A stretch of 29,963 nucleotides of DNA from the NCBI GenBank assembly GCA_045616665.1, contig JAZLHE010000104.1:1-29963 (forward strand). The letters are read 5' to 3'. Origin of the DNA: RUG11690 sp045616665 (GTDB taxonomy: Bacteria > Bacteroidota > Bacteroidia > Bacteroidales > WCHB1-69). The translations under genes and the position numbers were made by a program. Shown here piece by piece: positions 23,344-29,963 of this stretch (the stretch's first letter is position 1; each line of letters begins with the position of its first letter). The notes below the pieces were generated by a model, which was not told the origin of the DNA, did not search any database, and saw nothing but the letters and a program-made list of their open reading frames with translations.

Positions 23344-24084
23344 TTAGAATTTCATCCAAAAACGGCAGATTTCACGGTCGTCGTCGGCGGCGAAAACAGT
23401 CATCAGCCAGCTGCCGTCGCTTTGTTCCTGTTTCCCGATGTAGTATTTATCCCCGGAAAATAATTGCGAGATAAAGTGAATGGATATTTCCGTGGGTTGG
23501 TGTTGGGTGCAGAAATCGTGTCCCATTTCATCCAAGACCCATTGCAGGTATTTGGTGTTGTTGACGTGTTCGTTCAAGTCAATGTCGGAATGCAGAACTT
23601 GATGGATGATTGGAAGGTCGGGTTTGGGGGCTGCTGCCATTCGGGGAAATGCCTTGGTGGTAACGGCATTTTCTTCCAATGGGAAACGGCCTTCCCGGTC
23701 AAAATCTTCCAATTTCTGCGGTTTAGATTGGGCATTAATAATGGCCCAGATTGAACTGGCTCGAACGATGATGTCGTCTTTTTCGTCTAAAATTAAAAAA
23801 TCGCGGGGTTGAGAAATGAAACTGTGTGACTTTTCCCAGGTTTGTATTCTGATTTTCTCGTGCCAATGCGGGAATCTTTTAATTTGAACATGCATACGGG
23901 TGAGTACCCAGAAAAGCTGGAGCGGTTTCAGGTCAATGCCGCTTAATTTGAATTCGCCGCAATGGGCGGCGGCTGTTTCCTGAAGTATGCCGGTAAGGCA
24001 TACTGGCGTCATCAGTACCTGATTGTCCACCATATAGGCGGCTACCGATAAGTCTTGTTCAAATATCCCGTTTTGGTTCACCAT
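23344..24084 (-). CDS. Acyl-ACP thioesterase (FatA/FatB-type, tandem hot-dog)
   Basis: This enzyme releases free fatty acids from acyl carrier protein in the cytosol. The 246-residue protein has two hot-dog halves. The catalytic motif of family PF01643 lies in the second half: SDIDLNEHVNNTKYLQWVLD (166-185), with N171 and H173 in the NxHVNN pattern. The first half contains LFWVLTRMHVQIKRFPHW, where the family usually has WVLSRxxIxIxRYPxW. No signal peptide. The ATG shares one base with the stop of the DUF58 gene upstream, so it belongs to the moxR-DUF58 operon. Chain-length preference cannot be predicted. Confidence 0.92.
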   Translation of the reverse strand: MVNQNGIFEQDLSVAAYMVDNQVLMTPVCLTGILQETAAAHCGEFKLSGIDLKPLQLFWVLTRMHVQIKRFPHWHEKIRIQTWEKSHSFISQPRDFLILDEKDDIIVRASSIWAIINAQSKPQKLEDFDREGRFPLEENAVTTKAFPRMAAAPKPDLPIIHQVLHSDIDLNEHVNNTKYLQWVLDEMGHDFCTQHQPTEISIHFISQLFSGDKYYIGKQEQSDGSWLMTVFAADDDREICRFWMKF

Positions 24085-24947
24085 TATCTTCGTTTAAATA
24101 GGGCTATCAATTCTTTGACGTAATCCCGGTCGGTGTAAAAGTCGGCCATATCGACGCCGGTTTTTCTGAATAATTCGGCATTTTTTGCCTGTTGGATTTT
24201 CCACCAGTGTTCGTGTGCGGCGCGGGTCACTTTGTCCGACGTATCTACCAGCATATATTTTCCAGTTTCCGGATCTTTGAGTTGCATTACCCCCAAGTCG
24301 GGCAGTTGTGATTCGCCTTTGTCCACGATATGAAGTGCGACAAGGTCGTGTTTCCCCGCAGCGATTTTCAGGGCTTGTTCAAAATCGCAGTTCACGAAGT
24401 CGGATAGGACGAATGCCGTGCATTTTTTCTTGATGGCATTGGTCAAATACCGGAGTGGTTCCGCCAAGTCGGTCTTGGTTTCGCTGGGCTGGTAGTCCAC
24501 CAGTTCGCGAATGATGCGCAGGATATGCGAACGCCCCTTTTTCGGAGGAATGAATTTTTCCACCTTGTCGCTGAAGAAGATGACGCCCACTTTGTCGTTG
24601 TTGTTGATGGCAGAAAATGACAGTACCGCGGCCAGTTCGGTAATCAGGTCGGCCTTGAATTCGTTGCGTGTGCCGAAAAGGTTGGAACCGCTCACGTCGA
24701 TCAGCAGCATCACCGTCAGTTCTCTTTCTTCTTCAAATATCTTGACGTAGGGATGATTGAGTCTGGCGGTCACATTCCAGTCAATGAATCGCACGTCGTC
24801 GCCATAATGATATTCACGGACTTCGCTGAAAGCCATACCGCGGCCTTTGAACGCACTATGATATTCGCCAGCAAAAATCTGCTGCGACAACGCTTTCGTC
24901 CGTATTTCAATTTTACGGACTTTCTTTAATAATTCCGTTGAATCCAT
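24084..24947 (-). CDS. DUF58 / VWA-like protein of a MoxR system
   Basis: The 287-residue cytosolic protein contains the DUF58 signature REYHYGDDVRFIDWNVTAR (44-62) and a von Willebrand A-type fold beginning LLIDVSGSNLFGT (81-93). The MIDAS motif D84-x-S86-x-S88 is intact. DUF58 proteins work with MoxR AAA ATPases, probably in assembling or activating membrane or metal-containing complexes. In Bacteroides this gene lies in the aerotolerance (bat) operon after moxR. Here the following gene is a thioesterase rather than batA. It lies 39 bases downstream of moxR in the same orientation. Confidence 0.9.
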   Translation of the reverse strand: MDSTELLKKVRKIEIRTKALSQQIFAGEYHSAFKGRGMAFSEVREYHYGDDVRFIDWNVTARLNHPYVKIFEEERELTVMLLIDVSGSNLFGTRNEFKADLITELAAVLSFSAINNNDKVGVIFFSDKVEKFIPPKKGRSHILRIIRELVDYQPSETKTDLAEPLRYLTNAIKKKCTAFVLSDFVNCDFEQALKIAAGKHDLVALHIVDKGESQLPDLGVMQLKDPETGKYMLVDTSDKVTRAAHEHWWKIQQAKNAELFRKTGVDMADFYTDRDYVKELIALFKRR

Positions 24948-24986
24948 AATTCTTTGATTAAAAAGATTGAAAAAACGGAATAACCA

Positions 24987-25982
24987 TTATGGAACTTCCA
25001 CTGTATTAAGAATTTCGCTGATAATATTGTCGGTGGTGATATTTTCAGCTTCAGCTTCGTATGACAAACCGATACGGTGGCGCATCACGTCGTGGCAAAT
25101 GGCACGAATGTCTTCAGGAATGACATAACCGCGGCGTTTGATGAAGGCGTATGCCTGTGCGGCCAAGGCCAGGTTGATGGTGGCACGAGGAGAAGCCCCG
25201 TATGCAATCATATTGGCGAATTTTTCAAGTTTATAATCCGAAGGATAACGGGTGGCAAAAACGATGTCGGCAATGTAGTTCGAAATCTTTTCGTCGATAT
25301 ACACTTCTTTTACCACTTGGCGGGCTTTGATGATGTCTTCCGGTTTCAGTACGGTATTCGTGTTGGGGAATTTATTTTCCAAATGTTGAGACAGAATGTT
25401 TTTCTCTTCGGCTTTGCTTGGATAGGAAATGACGACTTTCATCATAAAACGGTCCACCTGGGCTTCCGGAAGCGGGTAAGTTCCTTCTTGCTCGATTGGG
25501 TTCTGGGTGGCCATCACCAAAAACGGCTCTTCCAATTTGAAAGTTGTCTCGCCAATGGTGACCTGGCGTTCCTGCATCGCCTCCAACAAGGCACTTTGAA
25601 CCTTGGCAGGCGCACGGTTGATTTCATCAGCCAAAATAAAATTGGCAAAAATAGGTCCTTTCTTTACGACAAAGTTCTCGTTTTTCTGACTGTAAATCAT
25701 CGTGCCTAACAAGTCGGCAGGAAGTAAGTCGGGCGTGAACTGAATACGGCTGAACTTGGCGTCAATGACATTTGCCAAAGATTTGATGGCCAATGTTTTA
25801 GCCAAACCTGGAACACCTTCCAATAAAATATGTCCATTGGCTAACAGCCCAATCATCAGTCGTTCAACCATGGTTTTTTGTCCAACGATGACTTTGCTCA
25901 TTTCCATATTGATAATGTCAACAAATGAGCTTTCGCGCTGAATGCGCTCGTTTAATTCTCTGATGTCAATAGTATTATCCAT
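24987..25982 (-). CDS. MoxR-family AAA+ ATPase
   Basis: The 331-residue protein is a MoxR ATPase of the AAA_3 type, thought to act as a chaperone for protein-complex assembly. Walker A is GVPGLAKT (56-63), Walker B is LADEINRAPAK (117-127), and the sensor-1 segment is VMATQNPIEQEGTYPLPEAQ. Sensor 2 lies in YGASPRATINLALAAQAYAF. Length and layout are normal. It is the first gene of a moxR-DUF58-thioesterase operon. The closest described context is batI/moxR of the Bacteroides aerotolerance locus. Confidence 0.93.
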   Translation of the reverse strand: MDNTIDIRELNERIQRESSFVDIINMEMSKVIVGQKTMVERLMIGLLANGHILLEGVPGLAKTLAIKSLANVIDAKFSRIQFTPDLLPADLLGTMIYSQKNENFVVKKGPIFANFILADEINRAPAKVQSALLEAMQERQVTIGETTFKLEEPFLVMATQNPIEQEGTYPLPEAQVDRFMMKVVISYPSKAEEKNILSQHLENKFPNTNTVLKPEDIIKARQVVKEVYIDEKISNYIADIVFATRYPSDYKLEKFANMIAYGASPRATINLALAAQAYAFIKRRGYVIPEDIRAICHDVMRHRIGLSYEAEAENITTDNIISEILNTVEVP

Positions 25983-26042
25983 AGTTATCTAATTATAGTT
26001 TTTCTTAAAAAAAGAAAACGATATTGCAATTAAAATATTTTA

Positions 26043-26050
26043 CAAAAATA
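26043..26050 (-). promoter_or_regulatory. -7 element TATTTTTG for the moxR operon
   Basis: TATTTTTG on the minus strand lies about 60 bases before the moxR ATG and fits TAnnTTTG, giving a leader of about 55 bases. Confidence 0.5.
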
Positions 26051-26085
26051 CATTTTTTTAGCATTATTTTTTCGCTTGGCTGCAT

Positions 26086-27132
26086 TTATTTGTAAAAAAC
26101 GATGCAGGCAGGATTCATTCCCGCTTCGAAAGTGAATTTATGGTGTCCATTCTTGTCGAAGCAATAGATGTCACCGTTGACAGTGTAGTCGTAAGAATCT
26201 GATATATAAATATCTCCATTGTCCTGGTCAATATTGAGAAGATAGGGAGTGACGAGTTTGGTGCCGTCGGTGATGAACGGATCCGAAATGATGGTTTCGG
26301 TGTTGAGGTCAAATTTTTGAAAAGAAGCTTCCATTGTGGAATAATTATAGTTGTAAAATACCAGAATGTGGTTATAAATATCCATTTCGGAGATTTCAAA
26401 GCTGTAAGTCCTGACCAATTGGTCGGTAGTAGTGTTGATTTTTTGCAGGCAGGAATGAATATCCGCATAATTTCCTCTTGAGATGAGCATCAGGTTCTGG
26501 TTCCCGTCGTTCAGAAGTTTATAGGGGTTTTGGGCGACAGTTATTTCTTTAATAACGCTAAAGGTGTTTAAGTCGATGACCGAGACGCTGTTGCCATAGT
26601 TGGGCGCATTGTATCCGCCGCTGTTGGCCACGTACAACTTGCCGTTGGCCACACAGATACCTTCGGGATTGGGACCGACCGCAACGCTGGCCTCGACAGC
26701 CAGACTGCCGGTGTCGATACGGACCACGCTGCCATCGAAGCAACTGACGTATGCCTTGCCGTCGTTAAAGCAGATGCGGCGGGGCGATTTCCCGGAAAGC
26801 GTGATGGTCTTGATGGTGCTGGCATCGTGAAGATTCATCACTTCAACGATTTCGGAAGTGTTGACCACGCAGTACATTTTGGAACCGTATTTTTGAAGGT
26901 CGTTGCCGGTATCTCCCAACCCGCGGTGATTGACTGCGGAAAAGATGTCGGCGTTGACTTCTCCCGTTTCTAAGTTGTAAAAGCTGATGCTGCTGTTGTT
27001 TCCATTCCACAGCCCTTCGTTAAGGACGTACAATCCCGGTCCGTCGGTAGTGGAGGAAATGGGTTCTGGTTTTTCTTTGTGGCATGCGCATACAAGGATG
27101 GCGAACAATACTATTAAAGTTATTTTTTTCAT
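26086..27132 (-). CDS. DUF5074 / YncE-like beta-propeller lipoprotein (BtuG-like)
   Basis: The 348-residue protein has an SPII signal peptide with lipobox LVCAC (lipid cysteine C17). The mature protein is a beta propeller built of repeats such as GPGLYVLNEGLWNGNNSSIS, RRICFNDGKAYVSCFDGSVV, NPEGICVANGKLYVANSGGY and NSVSVIDLNTFSVIKEITV. This layout is that of DUF5074/YncE proteins, which in Bacteroides include BtuG, a surface lipoprotein that binds vitamin B12 next to the transporter BtuB. No btuB or other TonB-dependent receptor lies in this window, so B12 binding is only a possibility. The ATG at 27132 is chosen over the one at 27198 because it begins the signal peptide and gives a 4-base ATGA overlap with the GT39 gene. 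Confidence 0.82.
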   Translation of the reverse strand: MKKITLIVLFAILVCACHKEKPEPISSTTDGPGLYVLNEGLWNGNNSSISFYNLETGEVNADIFSAVNHRGLGDTGNDLQKYGSKMYCVVNTSEIVEVMNLHDASTIKTITLSGKSPRRICFNDGKAYVSCFDGSVVRIDTGSLAVEASVAVGPNPEGICVANGKLYVANSGGYNAPNYGNSVSVIDLNTFSVIKEITVAQNPYKLLNDGNQNLMLISRGNYADIHSCLQKINTTTDQLVRTYSFEISEMDIYNHILVFYNYNYSTMEASFQKFDLNTETIISDPFITDGTKLVTPYLLNIDQDNGDIYISDSYDYTVNGDIYCFDKNGHHKFTFEAGMNPACIVFYK

Positions 27133-28697
27133 TGTTGCTGAATTTTTCCGTAATTTTTCAAGCGATAGACAAAAACGTATTCTGCGGGTTTTCCGCATCG
27201 GTCAATTGAAAACGTGTCAATAGGGACTACTTCGTCAAAATAGGTTACCAACCACCAGTTGTCAATGTCGAACGAATAACAGCTCTGATTTAGGAACCAG
27301 TAATCGTGTCCTGGTTGTAGTTGTCCTCTGATCTCATTAATCCATTGATATTTATGTATTTGTGAAATGTCACCAAGTCCAAACATAGGAATATTCAGAG
27401 GGGTGGCGATGTAGTAATCCATATTGGCGGCCGGAAACCATTGCAAGGCAACCAGGCCGTCGTTTTCTTTCATCGTTCCATTTGCGATGGCTTGTTGGCG
27501 GCTTTCGGCAAATTTTTCCTTCATTTGTTTCCAACCGTACATATCCAGGGTTGCGTCTCCTTTGCCCAAGGTGCCGCAGTCATTTTTATCGGAATGATGG
27601 AAGCAGGCCTGAATTTTGCCGGTTTTGATTTCGAAACAGCCCACGCCCACGGTCAACAGCATCAGGACTACGGCACAGACAATGACGCTGGGAATAGATG
27701 CTTCCTGCTCGTTGTCGTTTTGCCGTTCGGCAAGAAAAACTGCTGCGAAAGGAATCAGAAGACTGACCCCGGGAGCACTCCAGTGGGGCAGGGTGGGGCG
27801 TGTGAGGGAAAAGTAGATAAACAGGCATACAAGCGGCAGAGAGGTCAGCAAAAGCAGTCGGCAGCTTGTCTTTTCCGGCGTGATCCGATGTTTGAAGAAG
27901 GCGACTATGGCAATGATAACCAGGACGTAAACGATGGGATTATTATAAATCAATTCGCCAAAGATTTCTCTGCCCAGATATTCAAAATGCGGTTTTCCAA
28001 ACCAGCTGACGCGGTCACCGTGGAAATTAAAGCTGATGAAGTCGTTTTGGATGTTCCAAATCAAGATCGGCAAAAGGCAGATGAGGGCAATGAAAACCGA
28101 TAGGTAAAGAAATTTGTTGCGAAGTTCCTGCCGTTGGAAAAACAGGACATATAAGGCCAGACCCAGCAGTAAAAAAGCACCGGAATACTTGGAAAGCATG
28201 GCCAAACCGGAGCACAATCCGCCCAAGATTAAAAGTAAATTTCGCCTTGGATTAGATTTGAAATACTTGATAAATAAGTAAAGTGCCAACAGGGAAAACA
28301 GCATCAGCGGGGTGTCGGGTAAAATGAAGACTCCCGTAATGATGAAACCGTATGGCGAGGCCGTATAGAGCAGGGCAGCATAAAGACCCGTGAGTTTGTC
28401 TTTGAGTTCTGTGCCGATGAGGTAAAACAGATAGGTGTCAATTGTCATAAAGATAATTGAAGATAAACGTAAGAAAAACTCGCTGTCAAGTAGCAAATTG
28501 AGACTGAATAACTGCATTGTCCATCCTACCATTCCGGGGTGGTCGAAATGCGACCAGTCGGGGTATTTGGCATACGTCCAATAATAGACTTCGTCGTTGC
28601 CCAACTCGAAGAAGCCAGCCAAAAAACATCTTATCGTTAAGCTGATGACGAGCAGACATAACAGGACTTTCGGAAGATTTTTGGTCTGGAATCTCAT
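27129..28697 (-). CDS. GT39-type polytopic membrane glycosyltransferase (PMT/ArnT-like)
   Basis: The 522-residue protein has about 11 membrane helices over residues 1-360 and a soluble C-terminal domain (about 370-520) on the periplasmic side. The first periplasmic loop reads ELGNDEVYYWTYAKYPDWSH, with the acidic D35-E36 that GT-C enzymes of this family use in catalysis, followed by FDHPGMVGW. Such enzymes transfer sugars from polyprenyl-phosphate donors to lipids or proteins. Acceptor unknown. The end overlaps the lipoprotein gene by four bases, so the pair is co-expressed and a link between the sugar transfer and the surface propeller is worth considering, though it is inference. Confidence 0.88.
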   Translation of the reverse strand: MRFQTKNLPKVLLCLLVISLTIRCFLAGFFELGNDEVYYWTYAKYPDWSHFDHPGMVGWTMQLFSLNLLLDSEFFLRLSSIIFMTIDTYLFYLIGTELKDKLTGLYAALLYTASPYGFIITGVFILPDTPLMLFSLLALYLFIKYFKSNPRRNLLLILGGLCSGLAMLSKYSGAFLLLGLALYVLFFQRQELRNKFLYLSVFIALICLLPILIWNIQNDFISFNFHGDRVSWFGKPHFEYLGREIFGELIYNNPIVYVLVIIAIVAFFKHRITPEKTSCRLLLLTSLPLVCLFIYFSLTRPTLPHWSAPGVSLLIPFAAVFLAERQNDNEQEASIPSVIVCAVVLMLLTVGVGCFEIKTGKIQACFHHSDKNDCGTLGKGDATLDMYGWKQMKEKFAESRQQAIANGTMKENDGLVALQWFPAANMDYYIATPLNIPMFGLGDISQIHKYQWINEIRGQLQPGHDYWFLNQSCYSFDIDNWWLVTYFDEVVPIDTFSIDRCGKPAEYVFVYRLKNYGKIQQQ

Positions 28698-28724
28698 TGT
28701 CTGGACAATTTTTGTTTAAAAATG

Positions 28725-28732
28725 CAAATATA
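28725..28732 (-). promoter_or_regulatory. -7 element TATATTTG for the GT39-propeller operon
   Basis: TATATTTG on the minus strand lies about 27 bases before the ATG at 28697 and matches TAnnTTTG. Confidence 0.55.
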
Positions 28733-28787
28733 CGAAAAATATCGAAAGCGCTATCCTCAAAATTTTCAACCTTTCAAGTTGGTTGCC

Positions 28788-28879
28788 GTGTAGGGTTGAG
28801 GGTTGAGGGTTTAGGAAGCGAAGATGCTGATAATTCCCCTTTTATTAGAAGGGGTGGCCGTCAGGCCAGGGTAGTTGTT
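28788..28879 (+). repeat. Intergenic repeat, copy 1 (heptamer run plus two hairpins)
   Basis: After GTGTA come three GGGTTGA/GGGTTTA heptamers, then GGAAGCGAAGATGCTGATAA. A hairpin CCCCTT (28836-28841) / AAGGGG (28849-28854) follows, then GGCC-GTCA-GGCC (28856-28867) and AGGGTAGTTGTT. Copy 2 follows directly. Confidence 0.75.
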
Positions 28880-28982
28880 GTGTAGGGTAGAGGGTTGAGG
28901 GTTAAGGGTTAAGGGTTTAGGAAGCCAAGATGCTGATAATTCCCCTCCTTTGGAGGGGTGGCCGTCAGGCCAGGGTGGTTGT
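28880..28982 (+). repeat. Intergenic repeat, copy 2 (longer heptamer run, altered hairpin arms)
   Basis: Same layout as copy 1 but with five heptamers (GGGTAGA, GGGTTGA, GGGTTAA twice, GGGTTTA). The first hairpin is CCCCTCC (28942-28948) / GGAGGGG (28952-28958): the arm sequence differs from copy 1 but pairing is preserved. The GGCC-GTCA-GGCC hairpin (28960-28971) is unchanged. Confidence 0.75.
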
Positions 28983-29237
28983 TTCCGCACGGGAAACGCC
29001 TCGGTGCGCCGCGTCTCCGCTGTTCGAGCATCCATTTCCGTTCTCGGAGAGAACGTATCTTCATAACTCCACATCAGGACGAACGAAGTGAAGTCCGTGA
29101 CGTGGAGTAACGCAATGCTCTGGCATCCAAGCTTCTCGGAGAGAAGCCACCTCGCTGAGTAATGAGTAATTGACAATTGGGTTTGAGATTCCGCTGCGCT
29201 TCCTCCGGTCGCTTGCGGAATGGTGGTGATGGTGTGA
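28983..29237. repeat. Cluster of hairpin-forming intergenic sequences
   Basis: Four inverted repeats in about 200 bases. CGTTCTC-GGA-GAGAACG at 29039-29055. CTCCACATCAGGAC (29067-29080) pairs with GTCCGTGACGTGGAG (29093-29107) with one mismatch and one bulge. GCTTCTC-GGA-GAGAAGC at 29131-29147. ATTCCGC (29188-29194) pairs with GCGGAAT (29215-29221). No credible protein start; frames that happen to be open here cross the repeats. GC is clearly higher than in neighbouring genes. Confidence 0.65.
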
Positions 29238-29269
29238 GTGAGACGCACCACGCAAAACCACGTCTCTAC
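29238..29269. repeat. Degenerate copy of the GTAGAGACG palindrome
   Basis: GTGAGACG (29238-29245) and CGTCTCTAC (29261-29269) form a stem with one bulge around a 15-base loop. The right arm equals the last nine bases of the perfect palindrome at 11010-11037. Confidence 0.45.
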
Positions 29270-29393
29270 TACCGTTTGTTATTCCTGATTTAACAAACAA
29301 ATTTTCCGTTTGTTAATATCAACTCACTATCAATCTGATTTTTAGCAAGATAAAAATTTATCAACAATTGCATAATCGTGTTCTTTATTTGTG
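29270..29393. other. AT-rich spacer with CGTTTGTTA repeats
   Basis: CCGTTTGTTA occurs twice (about 29272 and 29306), with an inverted TAACAAAC (29291-29298) between them, so alternative hairpins can form. The rest is AT-rich promoter-proximal DNA. Confidence 0.4.
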
Positions 29394-29401
29394 TATTTTT
29401 G
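29394..29401 (+). promoter_or_regulatory. -7 element TATTTTTG for the Rpn-family gene
   Basis: TATTTTTG matches TAnnTTTG and lies about 63 bases before the ATG at 29464, giving an A/T-rich leader of about 55 bases. Confidence 0.55.
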
Positions 29402-29463
29402 CAGTTGGATAACAAAAATAATAATTATTATTTTTAACAATATTAATTATCAATACTAAATTT

Positions 29464-29963
29464 ATGAAGGAAAATACATTTGAGGAACCGATTTGCTACA
29501 TTGACCCGCTGTCGGACTTTGGCTTTAAGCGGCTGTTTGGGTCGGACGGCTGTCAGGAGGAACTGAAATACCTGCTCAACCTCTTCCTGTCGGAACGTAT
29601 GGGCACGATTTCGGAGGTGGAGTACCTTCCCAACGAGGTCGTGGGCTTGGCGGAGAACGAACGGAAGGTGGTGTTCGACGTGCTGTGCAAGAACAAGTCC
29701 AACGACTACTTCGTGGTGGAAATGCAGAAGGTGCGGCAGCGTTTCCCGATAGAGCGTGGGCTGGCGTACGCAAGCCGACTCATCGGCAACTCCATCACCG
29801 TCAAGGACAGGAAGTACAAAATCGCAAAAGTCTGCGTGGACTGCATTATGGAGCACCCCGACAGACTGGCGCTCCAACGCAACGAAAAGGTGTGGTTCGT
29901 GAACTACAAAGACGACTTCGGAAACATAATTTCCGACAATCCGACGTTTTGTATCGTAGAATT
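29464..29963 (+). CDS. Rpn family / PD-(D/E)XK nuclease family protein, 3' end outside window
   Basis: The open frame begins MKENTFEEPICYIDPLSDFG and continues FKRLFG, the hallmark start of Rpn/PDDEXK transposase-family proteins (PF12784-like, formerly 'conserved hypothetical transposase'). The nuclease core follows: ERKVVFDVLCKNKSNDYFVV and then EMQK, that is D followed by E-x-Q, the usual active site of this group. The 166 residues visible run off the window edge; family members are usually about 280-310 residues. Relatives in E. coli (RpnA) promote RecA-independent recombination, and the Bacteroidota members are very common, often in many copies. Codons end mostly in C or G, unlike the flanking genes, which suggests acquisition. 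No start other than 29464 is needed. Confidence 0.88.
   Translation, partial: MKENTFEEPICYIDPLSDFGFKRLFGSDGCQEELKYLLNLFLSERMGTISEVEYLPNEVVGLAENERKVVFDVLCKNKSNDYFVVEMQKVRQRFPIERGLAYASRLIGNSITVKDRKYKIAKVCVDCIMEHPDRLALQRNEKVWFVNYKDDFGNIISDNPTFCIVE

Noticed and set aside
27441..28103. Plus-strand frame of 220 codons inside the GT39 gene
   Set aside because: It is antisense to the membrane helices of the glycosyltransferase; its composition is explained by the opposite strand.
28811..29251. Minus-strand frame of 146 codons through the intergenic repeats
   Set aside because: It is composed of repeat and hairpin DNA with no coding pattern or family similarity, so it is open only by chance.
28788..29300. 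CRISPR array
   Set aside because: The repeats are unequal, adjacent copies without unique spacers of regular length, and no cas genes are present.
1..29963. tRNA or rRNA genes
   Set aside because: No cloverleaf with a GTTCRANNC T-loop and CCA-side pairing, and no conserved rRNA segments, were recognised by eye on either strand.

Overview
The window looks like chromosomal DNA of a Bacteroidales-type member of the Bacteroidota that has a type IX secretion system (T9SS). The evidence is the T9SS genes themselves (a porQ-like gene, a gingipain-like C25 protease with a C-terminal sorting domain, and a T9SS plug/DUF5103 gene), the gene order ftsX-DUF3098-uppP-truB, several SPII lipoproteins, and TAnnTTTG-type promoter elements (the Bacteroidota -7 motif) placed just upstream of many genes. 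Most genes are moderately AT-rich. The two ends of the window carry mobile or repeat DNA with a visibly higher GC content.

Layout. (1) 1-3060: mobile DNA and accessory genes. It opens with a truncated IS4-type transposase fused to foreign or rearranged sequence, followed by a minus-strand pair (an Ntn-hydrolase lipoprotein and a GNAT acetyltransferase) and an internally deleted IS1380-like element bounded by near-perfect inverted ends. (2) 3182-10988: a tightly packed plus-strand operon of YD-repeat protein, radA, porQ, gingipain-like C25 protease, surE and a small membrane protein, with gene junctions between a 4-base overlap and a 2-base gap. (3) 11010-14712: minus-strand genes for a ROK sugar kinase, a T9SS plug-like protein and a membrane-anchored PHP-domain protein, preceded by a palindromic terminator-like repeat. 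(4) 14813-19437: plus-strand 5-formyl-THF cyclo-ligase, an ECF sigma factor with a four-helix membrane partner, and a periplasmic M16 protease.

(5) 19439-23220: the minus-strand operon ftsX-DUF3098-uppP-truB plus an unrecognised lipoprotein, converging on the M16 gene with one base between the two stop codons. (6) 23278-26050: moxR-DUF58-acyl-ACP thioesterase, which looks like the front of a Bacteroides aerotolerance (bat) operon without batA-E. (7) 26086-28732: a GT39-type membrane glycosyltransferase overlapping a DUF5074/BtuG-like beta-propeller lipoprotein. (8) 28788-29300: about 500 bases of intergenic repeats made of heptamer runs and hairpins whose arms differ in compensating ways. (9) 29464 to the window end: the beginning of an Rpn/PD-(D/E)XK family gene with GC-rich codon use.

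The main functional theme is the cell envelope and protein export: T9SS machinery next to a likely T9SS cargo protease, cell division (FtsX), undecaprenyl-phosphate recycling (UppP), and several surface or periplasmic lipoproteins and proteases. No tRNA, rRNA or CRISPR array was found. No clearly new defence or biosynthetic system is evident. The observations most worth following are the porQ-gingipain coupling led by a cytosolic YD-repeat protein, the covarying hairpin repeats next to the Rpn gene, and the IS1380-derived mini-element sitting directly upstream of the Ntn-hydrolase gene.
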